From JAGXTF01 sp040376005 (lineage in GTDB: Bacteria > Bacteroidota > Bacteroidia > NS11-12g > UBA955): a stretch of DNA of 22,001 nucleotides. Positions 15,901-22,001 of this stretch are shown one piece after another. A program made the position numbers and the translations under genes. Each line of letters starts with the position of its first letter. Positions within the stretch are counted from its first letter, which is position 1. The notes under the pieces were generated by a model. That model was given only the letters and a program-made list of their open reading frames with translations, had not been told where the DNA came from and did not search any database. The stretch covers positions 1 to 22,001 of the forward strand of contig JBEIRK010000029.1 of assembly GCA_040376005.1 (NCBI GenBank), read 5' to 3'.

Positions 15901-18900
15901 GCCCGCAGTTATTTGCCAGATCCTGCGCGCTATTTTGCGACCGGTGTATACAATATTCGCCAGGTAGTGACCAATAATAATGGTTGCCGAGATACTGCTT
16001 TTAAAACCATGGTGGTTGCGGGGCCTGAATCAGATTTTGAAATCATATCCGATACCATTGGATGTGCTCCATTAGCCATTCGCTTTAAGAATATAAGTAA
16101 AAATGCAGGCTCTTACAGCTGGATTTTTGCCGATGTAAGCAACAGTACTTTTAGCACCAATTCCGATTCCGCTGTCACTTTCAAATACAGAGGGTACGGT
16201 GAGTTCTATCCCCGCCTTTCTGCCCAAGGCTCATTTACAATTAATGGAGTTACACGGGTGTGTTATGATATCTTCCCAGATACAAGCTTAAGCATGAAGA
16301 AAACGGTAGTGGTTTGGGAACAGCCTACGCCGAATTTTCAATGGAAAACCAATTGCGCTACTGGAACAACTAGCTTTATCAATAGAAGCTTTATGCTCAG
16401 TAGTAGCAAGATTGTGAGCCAATATTGGGATTTTGGAGATGGGACAGGTAGCAGCGCGCTAAACCCTACCCATACCTTCCCAGATACAGGAATGTACCGC
16501 ATAGTGTTGCATGTTGTATCCAACAGCGGTTGCGAAGACAGTATTGTGCGCAATATCATGATATCGCCTCAGCCCATTGCGTATTTTGGTTTTACTCCAA
16601 CTTGTATTGGGAAAAGCACCTTCTTCCGCGATTCGAGTATCGCATATAATGATAGAATTTACCGCTGGAACTGGAACTTTGGCGACAATACGGTATCCAC
16701 ACAACAGAACCCAACAAAACTGTATGGGTATGATACCACATACACCGTGAGCCTCACCATTACCAATGTGGCCGGCTGCACTGAAACCTTCTCTAGAGCC
16801 GTTACCGTATTTAGCCGACCCAAACCGCGATTCACTTTTGCCAATGTTTGTGATAAAGAGAAGGTTTATTTTAAAAACACATCTAGCAGCAAACAAGCCG
16901 TGAAGTCACAAACATGGTACCGCGGCGACGGTACTTTCTCACGAAGTTTGAACGACACCCACCTATATGCAGCCTTTGGAATCAAAAATGTTAAGCTTGT
17001 TCTAGAAACCGTGCGTGGCTGTAAAGATTCCTTGACCCAAACGGTACAAGTACACCCCAATCCCGTAGCCAAGATTCGCATTCCCGATCAAGAACAATGT
17101 AGGAAAGGCAATCTATTTACGTTCATAGATTCCTCTTCTATCGCTGCAGGCAGTACCCAAGCCTTTTGGAGACTAGGGAATGGGACGTCGGATACACGAA
17201 AACAATTCACATATTCTTACCCAACCTACGGAACCTACACGATTCGTTTGGTGTCCAAATCACTAAGAGGGTGTCTAGATTCTACATCCAAGGATGTTAT
17301 CATTCATCCTAATCCCGTAGCAAAAATCAATACACCAAAAGCAGCACAATGCGCGCGTTATAATGCATTCTCATTCACAGATAGCACAAGCATCGCTTTT
17401 GGAAGCCATCAAGTGTACTGGAATTTTGGGGACGGAAACACTTCTACCCAATTCAATCCCACCCACAGCTACAAGGATTCAGGGAATTACACAGTTACTC
17501 TCATTTCAGAATCAGATCAGGGCTGCCGAGACAGCAGTAGAACCAAGGTGCGGACCCATCCCATGCCTTTTGCCAATTATAGAAACTTAGACAGCTTGCA
17601 GTGCTTGCGCAAGAATCAGTTTTTGTTTAATAATACCACCCAAAATGCACCAAGAGATACCAGCGATTTCTATTGGGAGTTTGGAGATGGGAACACCTCT
17701 TTCTTTGCCTCCCCTACACATAGCTATGCCAACTATGGCACGTATATGGTGCTGATGACTGCCACGAGTCGCAAGGGTTGCGTAGATTCAATTTACCAAC
17801 CGCTGGAAGTATATCCTATGCCAAAAGCAGGATTCACTTATGCAGGAGACAGCGCCCAGTGCTTAAGACAAAATACCTATACATTTACAAATAAAAGTAC
17901 CATCCCGTATAGCACCATGCAGCACGCTTGGGACTTTGGAGATGGGAATAAAGACAACAGTTTAAATACCTCTCATAAATACACTGCTGAGGGGAATTAT
18001 ACCATACGCCTAATTAGCACCTCCAACTTTTCCTGCGCCGATACCCTCAGCAAAAAAATCACGGTACACCCCATGCCGCGGGTAAGCTTTACAATCAATG
18101 ACAGTACCCAATGTATCAACAACCAGCGGTTTATATTTAATGATCTCAGCAGCGTAAGTTCAGGCACCTTAATAAGAAAATGGCAACTGGGAGATAGCAG
18201 TACCAGTCTTACAGCAAATCCATCGAAACAGTACAAATACCCCGGTTTAAAAAGGGTGAAACTGGTTCAATTTAGCAATAAAGGCTGCGGTGATTCTTTG
18301 TCAAAATCAGTGCAAGTCTTCGACAAACCTTATGCACGTATTGCCGTAAATGATACACAACAATGCTTGCGAGGCAATGTATTTCAGTTTGTAAACAACA
18401 CAAGTATTAACAACGGTAGCCTTAGCTATGTATGGCTATTTGGGGATAGCAGCTCCGCTATAAGCAATAACCCTTCACATCGTTTTAAATTCCACCGCGT
18501 GCATACCGTAACCCTGCAAGCACTCAGCAATCAGGCCTGCGGCGATACCACTCAGTTAAAAATAGAAGTGTATCCCATGCCCTTCAGCAAGTTCGATATT
18601 ATAGATTCAGCGCAGTGCTTACGTCAAAATAATTTCCCCTTTATAAATCAGTCTTACATTGCATACGGCATCCTCAATTATCAATGGTCATTTGGCGATA
18701 CAAGCCAATCCTCAGCTACCTCACCCACACATCGATACTTTAGACATGCTTCATTCCCTATACGACTTATTACCACTTCGAACAATAAATGCGCCGACAC
18801 GGCGAATGATGTGGCACGTGTAGACCCCATGCCTATTCCTAATTTTACAATCAATAACGCTGCACAATGTATCAATAAACAACAATTCATTTTCACCGAT

Positions 18901-21303
18901 ATAAGCAGTATTTTTTCTGGAACTATACAGCGCAGATGGACCTTTGCTGATTCAATTAAAAATAATTCACCTGTAATTCGAACCTTTTCTGCAGATACTA
19001 CGCACTATATTTCTTTATCATTAATATCAAATTATGGCTGCCAGGATTCTATAAAGAAATCCATCGTGGTGCACTCAAAACCTATTCCTGCGTATAGCAC
19101 TCAAGACAATAGGCAATGTTACAGACAGCATGTATTTGTTGTTACAAACCGCAGTTCTATCCGCAAGGGAAGCCTCAGCTACCGCTGGGATTTTGGGGAT
19201 GGCCGTATTACCGATTCCCTAGCACCTATCCACCGTTATGCGCAGCACGGGAACTATGCACCGGTGCTAAAAGCCATTTCTGAAAAAGGCTGCGAAGACA
19301 CCTTTTCCATACCGCTGCGAGTAGACCCGATGCCTGTATCCAAATTTAGCATTGATGACACAGGACAGTGTATAGACCACCAACGCTTCAATTTTACGGA
19401 TTTAAGTACCTTGGCCGAAGGCAGCATTTCTCCATTCTGGAAATTCGGAGATGGCACAACGAGTCTGCTGAGCAACCCGAATAAACAATACAACTTGGAC
19501 ACCAACTTCACCGTGTGGCACATCAGCAGCAGCGATCAGGGATGTATAGATTCTAGTTCCGCAGTAATGGACGTATACCCTAGACCAAACATTCGATTTT
19601 TGATCAATGATACGGTGCAGTGTTTACGCCAAAACAATGTTGTATTCACAAATGCATCTAGCATAAAATACGGAAGCTTGCAACACCGATGGTATTTTGG
19701 CGATGGTGATAGTGCTCTAAGTCTTGATGCCAACCATATATACAAAACACATGGTACCCTTCTCGCTATTTTGTCGGTTACCAGCAACCTGGGCTGTACA
19801 GATTCATTGACCGATACGGTTACCATAGGCGCCATGCCCCGGCCTGATTTTGCGATTAATGACCCCGGCCAATGCATACGACCACAAAACTTTGTTTTCC
19901 AAAACAATGGCAGCATAGCCTCAGGCATTTTTAATTCACATTGGCATTTTGGAGATACAGATACTGCACAACAATTAAATAGCAGTCATAAATACGCCAC
20001 CCATGGCAAATACACCGTGCGCAACATCCTTACTTCGAATTATGGATGCATGGATTCACTAGACAAGGTTGTTTGGGTGTATCCCAATTCCAATGCACGA
20101 TTCACCACCAATGACAGTGACCAATGTGCCAACCAACAAAACTATATTTTTACCAATACCAGTACTATCCCAACTGGAAATATCAAGAGCATTCGCTGGG
20201 AGTTGGGCAATGGCAAATCCGGCACTTCACAAATCATAAATTCGTATTATCCAAGTTCGGGCAGCTACAGAATATTGCTAGAAACCACATCTGACAGTGG
20301 CTGTTTGGACAGCTTTTACAATCTCATTAAAGTGTATCCCAAACCTGCAAGTGCATTCCTAGTGAACGACAGCGCCCAATGTCTGTTTCAGAATGACTAC
20401 CTATTTACCGACAATAGCTTTGACTCTATTGGTGTTAATGCGTATCAGTGGAATATTAATGGGGAGCAGACGCAAACTACAAAAGCAGCGAAGTATGTAT
20501 TTAAAACACCGGGCTACAAAAAAATCACTTTGGTAAGCACATCGCTGCGCGGTTGTCGCGATACCATATCACGTTTGGTTTACGTAAAACCCATGCCTGA
20601 CCCCGTCTTCGAAACCCTAAAAACATTTTATTGTGAGTATACCGGACCCTATAGCTTTACCCCGCGCACTGCAGGTGGCACCTTTTACGGTAAAAACATT
20701 CAGAACAACAACTACAACCCTGTAGTGTTATGGCTAGATACCATAAAATACATTGTAACGGTAAACGGCTGCACCGATAGCAGCAGCCAAACTACCCAGG
20801 TATACCCGGGGCCAAAGGTGGAATTGGGCAATGACACCACGCTATGCAAGTATGAAATTCTAGAGCTAAAAGTAAATTCATGGCAATCCCAATTTGTGTG
20901 GGATAACGGAAGCACCTTGGATAGCAGACGAATAACCAAGCCTGGCATTTACTCCGTAAAAGTCACCAATATTTGTGGGCAAAAGAGTGATACCATACAA
21001 GTACAATACCGCGACATCAATTGCCGGTTCTTCTTACCCACTGCATTTACACCGAATGAAGATGGTATTAATGACCGTTACAAGCCCATTACCTATGGTG
21101 TAGACGAAATGGAATATCGCATATACAACCGTTGGGGCGAAAAAATATACGAAGGTGCGGCAGGTGATGCTGGTTGGGATGGCACCTACATGGGACTGCC
21201 CGTGGCCAACGGCACATTTGTAATTACCGTAAGTTATAAGTACGATCTCGGCTACCGCCAAGTGCGAGAAACTGCAGAAAGTGTATTTGAAGTGATGCGG
21301 TAG
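12922..21303 (+). CDS. Giant secreted PKD-repeat adhesin with CHU_C / T9SS type B sorting domain
   Basis: A 2793-aa cell-surface protein. A signal peptide (MSTKFKSLILSLSVLLCLAFG, cleavage near SYG-Q) is followed by about 29 PKD/Ig-like modules recognised by W-x-(F/L)GDG cores, a H-x-Y word and a closing GCxD(S/T). About 15 irregular modules fill residues 30-1380; 14 regular 84-residue modules with paired cysteines fill about 1392-2545; two divergent Ig-like segments follow. The end (residues 2701-2793) is a CHU_C gliding-motility-associated domain: FLPTAFTPNEDGIND, then YNRWGEKIYE, GWDGTY and PVANGTFVITV. That domain marks type IX secretion type B substrates. TTG 12922 is the only plausible start after the in-frame TGA at 12889. 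It should be exported by Sec, cross the outer membrane by T9SS and act in adhesion, gliding or matrix building; the partner is unknown. It is probably monocistronic. Confidence 0.95.
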   Translation: MSTKFKSLILSLSVLLCLAFGTQESYGQCSANIRSIAKVCAKTDVSFEATDSTPGRKYKWNFGDPFSGILNEDSIRNTAHYFSDSGTYTITLIVSDTNCADTQTTTLQVAAAPSINYTLNNGCKGLLAAFTNTSQAGNYDSIISYNWDLGNGSSSSQQHPSQTYSATGAYTISLITRTAAGCRDTLIKNIDIYKTPNGSRIQSKICKNGKVDFKGDTLYKATSYKWFFGDSSSFVQKDVSHVFTKAGVFKPLLVVSYPLTSCTTKIDSVIVKKLPESDFQVLQDTFCFNYNQVCLKLGHPDASLTARSVIFDDGFDYDIAPFSDSFICHKYQDTGGGSYSLTVELIDSNGCISSTTQKNVVVILPHVKADFDFPAGDGCFKTSVDIENLSNKTPPLITKYLWDFGDGTIDTTNWTNFSHTYTINGSFIIKLVIEDKYGCADTLIAGQAVQNTNFVVDAVIDTLQGICFNNNFARFIQTPVPGGTIEWSFGNGYKSPLFTALHSYGAPGVYRPFVTISKNGCDSTTLLDTIVIHGPVAAFGAIQNRYQCQVKDTVYFQNNSALFRNKSAVVKWSSGDYIGSTCTTNTKDGINVGMNCKFSTDSASFQYIYPKGIDTCYYATLTVTDTVLGCSHTTFAAVPMMRPKAKGLFVPSTTKPCPGPEPYKTVTFNNALPKPQCLKYAWWVMWDSLEARRNGNFDSYWRFNSGGFNYSYSKYAGDSNGYVSIGLIVENGMDTNGVICRDTGWFHHIIRVTRVSPNFNSSYTPSQYYCPGSDFAFYPIDSSQRTASRFVWDFDDGSIVSTTSQGYQTHRFKRSGVYRVRLTVFDSSGCSVDSSMLVNIGFRPDFYTSSTFECIGDSFQIFENNRYYKTTVGTTAYWSDSSRASIETLQWNLGDGSGFNTLGPNPVVRINTPGVYAISMAATDSVGCKDTLFNFVNIRVSGVYAGFILPADTVLCAQTLKIKTSASTTDWPSGRKLAGDTVTNWEYDFRTVYARSYLPDPARYFATGVYNIRQVVTNNNGCRDTAFKTMVVAGPESDFEIISDTIGCAPLAIRFKNISKNAGSYSWIFADVSNSTFSTNSDSAVTFKYRGYGEFYPRLSAQGSFTINGVTRVCYDIFPDTSLSMKKTVVVWEQPTPNFQWKTNCATGTTSFINRSFMLSSSKIVSQYWDFGDGTGSSALNPTHTFPDTGMYRIVLHVVSNSGCEDSIVRNIMISPQPIAYFGFTPTCIGKSTFFRDSSIAYNDRIYRWNWNFGDNTVSTQQNPTKLYGYDTTYTVSLTITNVAGCTETFSRAVTVFSRPKPRFTFANVCDKEKVYFKNTSSSKQAVKSQTWYRGDGTFSRSLNDTHLYAAFGIKNVKLVLETVRGCKDSLTQTVQVHPNPVAKIRIPDQEQCRKGNLFTFIDSSSIAAGSTQAFWRLGNGTSDTRKQFTYSYPTYGTYTIRLVSKSLRGCLDSTSKDVIIHPNPVAKINTPKAAQCARYNAFSFTDSTSIAFGSHQVYWNFGDGNTSTQFNPTHSYKDSGNYTVTLISESDQGCRDSSRTKVRTHPMPFANYRNLDSLQCLRKNQFLFNNTTQNAPRDTSDFYWEFGDGNTSFFASPTHSYANYGTYMVLMTATSRKGCVDSIYQPLEVYPMPKAGFTYAGDSAQCLRQNTYTFTNKSTIPYSTMQHAWDFGDGNKDNSLNTSHKYTAEGNYTIRLISTSNFSCADTLSKKITVHPMPRVSFTINDSTQCINNQRFIFNDLSSVSSGTLIRKWQLGDSSTSLTANPSKQYKYPGLKRVKLVQFSNKGCGDSLSKSVQVFDKPYARIAVNDTQQCLRGNVFQFVNNTSINNGSLSYVWLFGDSSSAISNNPSHRFKFHRVHTVTLQALSNQACGDTTQLKIEVYPMPFSKFDIIDSAQCLRQNNFPFINQSYIAYGILNYQWSFGDTSQSSATSPTHRYFRHASFPIRLITTSNNKCADTANDVARVDPMPIPNFTINNAAQCINKQQFIFTDISSIFSGTIQRRWTFADSIKNNSPVIRTFSADTTHYISLSLISNYGCQDSIKKSIVVHSKPIPAYSTQDNRQCYRQHVFVVTNRSSIRKGSLSYRWDFGDGRITDSLAPIHRYAQHGNYAPVLKAISEKGCEDTFSIPLRVDPMPVSKFSIDDTGQCIDHQRFNFTDLSTLAEGSISPFWKFGDGTTSLLSNPNKQYNLDTNFTVWHISSSDQGCIDSSSAVMDVYPRPNIRFLINDTVQCLRQNNVVFTNASSIKYGSLQHRWYFGDGDSALSLDANHIYKTHGTLLAILSVTSNLGCTDSLTDTVTIGAMPRPDFAINDPGQCIRPQNFVFQNNGSIASGIFNSHWHFGDTDTAQQLNSSHKYATHGKYTVRNILTSNYGCMDSLDKVVWVYPNSNARFTTNDSDQCANQQNYIFTNTSTIPTGNIKSIRWELGNGKSGTSQIINSYYPSSGSYRILLETTSDSGCLDSFYNLIKVYPKPASAFLVNDSAQCLFQNDYLFTDNSFDSIGVNAYQWNINGEQTQTTKAAKYVFKTPGYKKITLVSTSLRGCRDTISRLVYVKPMPDPVFETLKTFYCEYTGPYSFTPRTAGGTFYGKNIQNNNYNPVVLWLDTIKYIVTVNGCTDSSSQTTQVYPGPKVELGNDTTLCKYEILELKVNSWQSQFVWDNGSTLDSRRITKPGIYSVKVTNICGQKSDTIQVQYRDINCRFFLPTAFTPNEDGINDRYKPITYGVDEMEYRIYNRWGEKIYEGAAGDAGWDGTYMGLPVANGTFVITVSYKYDLGYRQVRETAESVFEVMR
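17095..20628 (+). repeat. 14 tandem 84-residue PKD units with a 252-nt period
   Basis: Each unit is marked by a Gln-Cys pair. The QC codons start at 17095, 17347, 17599, 17857, 18109, 18361, 18613, 18865, 19114, 19366, 19618, 19870, 20122 and 20377. Ten of the 13 intervals are exactly 252 nt; the others are 258, 249 and 255. In the units I measured (1, 2 and 14) the second Cys (in GC) lies 58 residues after the first. The units have diverged in sequence yet kept their length. Confidence 0.9.
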
Positions 21304-21323
21304 GCAGAAAATTAAAGTTTGAA

Positions 21324-21713
21324 TTACGATCGGATCAGCGGTTTAACTTTATTGTTGTAGAGTCTTTTAAACTCTAGCTTTTGACCTCCAAAATTAATGA
21401 GTAGGCCCGTTTCTAAATTATAGGCTTCTAAGTAATTTATCGCCTGTGTGAAATGGACAGGCTCAAGCTCTACCACTGCCTTAATCTCTAGACTTATGGC
21501 TCCTTCTACAAGAAAATCTACCCGTCGGGTGCCCACATGCAGGGTTTTGTAGAATATTTCCATTTCAAATTCTCGTGCATAGGATAGGTTGCGCAGTGAA
21601 AATTCATATGCCAGAGCCCGTTGATAAATTACCTCTTGAAAACCTCCTCCTAACGCATTGTGCACATCCATTGACGCACCAATAATTGTCCCAGTTATCT
21701 CAGTATACTTCAT
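21324..21713 (-). CDS. GxxExxY protein (PD-(D/E)XK nuclease-like)
   Basis: A 129-aa protein of the GxxExxY family, named for the motif seen here as GFQEVIY (Gly24, Glu27, Tyr30). Asp66 in RRVDFLVEG with Glu76 and Lys78 in LEIKAV reproduces the D...ExK core of PD-(D/E)XK nucleases, and the C-terminal LINFGG is also typical. Length is normal, so the gene appears intact. The family's biological role is unsettled; it is often present in several dispersed copies next to repetitive DNA, as it is here. The gene converges on the giant PKD gene with 20 nt between stops. ATG 21713 is preceded by AT-rich DNA; a perfect anti-Shine-Dalgarno complement 47 nt upstream is too far away to serve this start. 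Confidence 0.9.
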   Translation of the reverse strand: MKYTEITGTIIGASMDVHNALGGGFQEVIYQRALAYEFSLRNLSYAREFEMEIFYKTLHVGTRRVDFLVEGAISLEIKAVVELEPVHFTQAINYLEAYNLETGLLINFGGQKLEFKRLYNNKVKPLIRS

Positions 21714-21787
21714 AATTTATATCTATAAAATTCTTAAGTGAAGCTCCAACTTTGTTGGCTACCTCCTTAATCTCTAAAATTAACATT

Positions 21788-21819
21788 GCAACTTATTAAT
21801 TTCTAGTCATACGCCCAAA
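21788..21819 (-). promoter_or_regulatory. Promoter candidate for the GxxExxY gene
   Basis: On the minus strand TTTG (21819-21816), a 20-nt spacer and TAAGTTGC (21795-21788, one mismatch to TAnnTTTG) resemble a Bacteroidota promoter. It would give a leader of about 70 nt. The remainder of 21714-21880 is AT-rich with no gene that I can support. Confidence 0.35.
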
Positions 21820-21880
21820 GCTCATGAGAATTTTCTATAGTCTTGATGGTTGGATGATATAGAATATCGCTGAAAACAAT

Positions 21881-22001
21881 GTCAGAACAGGATGCTAAGG
21901 ATAAGAAGGATGGACAAGATTATCACCCCAAAAATATTTGACCTTGACTGCAACTAAGCATCCTGTAAATCCTTACCATCCTTTAAAATCAAGGTGCTGA
22001 C
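21881..22001. repeat. 9-nt periodic GGAT/ATCC repeats in inverted arrangement
   Basis: GGAT occurs at 21890, 21899 and 21908, with AGAT at 21917: an exact 9-nt period. The complement ATCC occurs at 21960, 21969 and 21978, with ATCA at 21988. The outer ends also mirror each other, GTCAGAAC at 21881-21888 and, on the other strand from 22001 inward, GTCAGCAC. The whole is an imperfect inverted repeat around an AT-rich centre. It may continue past the window edge. Confidence 0.6.

Noticed and set aside
16459..16896. 145-codon minus-strand frame opposite the PKD gene
   Set aside because: One of many antisense frames over the PKD gene; no domain, no promoter or start context.
17095..20628. CRISPR-like array suggested by regular spacing
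   Set aside because: The 252-nt period is the codon register of protein repeats; units are diverged and coding, with no short identical repeats.
21879..21941. 20-codon frame MSEQDAKDKKDGQDYHPKNI
   Set aside because: It is a read-through of the 9-nt GGAT repeat with no other sign of being a gene.

Overview
The window looks like a chromosomal segment of a Bacteroidota bacterium. The evidence is the TAnnTTTG-type -7 promoter elements next to several genes, A-rich leaders without Shine-Dalgarno sequences, a giant PKD-repeat protein ending in a gliding-motility / type IX secretion type B sorting domain (CHU_C), a YfhO-family membrane protein, and a Bacteroidota-style GxxExxY protein. I cannot name the genus. 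No tRNA, rRNA or CRISPR array was seen.

Layout. From 1 to 7651 everything is on the minus strand: a large secreted surface protein cut by the left edge (1-2574, GTG start, missed if only closed frames are considered), a perfect 12-bp stem terminator (2696-2723), a secreted subtilisin-like S8 peptidase (2744-4306), a family 2 glycosyltransferase (4399-5160) and a YfhO-family polytopic membrane protein (5162-7651); the last two are separated by 1 nt. Reading divergently are glyA (7741-9045) and, 3 nt later, a four-helix membrane protein (9049-9438). A 188-bp MITE-like element with terminal inverted repeats and TA target duplication (9438-9625) sits exactly between the stop codons of that gene and the convergent Wzx-type flippase (9625-11061, minus). 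A short divergent promoter region leads to a conserved 189-aa protein of unknown function (11147-11716) and then pdhB, the pyruvate dehydrogenase E1 beta subunit (11812-12792).

The right half is one gene (12922-21303, 2793 aa): a secreted, PKD-rich cell-surface protein whose second half holds 14 tandem two-cysteine repeats with a striking 252-nt (84-residue) period. It converges on a GxxExxY protein gene (21324-21713), beyond which lies AT-rich DNA with 9-nt periodic GGAT/ATCC repeats arranged as an inverted pair up to the right edge.

How the genes may work together. Two very large exported proteins, a secreted protease, a glycosyltransferase, YfhO and a lipid-linked-glycan flippase suggest a region devoted to cell-surface proteins and surface glycans, interspersed with housekeeping metabolism (glyA, pdhB). 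The link between the glycan genes and the adhesins is inference. The most unusual local signals are the element inserted between two convergent stop codons, the near-perfect repeat register of the giant protein, and four genes with forced non-ATG starts whose -7 boxes lie only 4-11 nt upstream, which suggests leaderless or nearly leaderless mRNAs.
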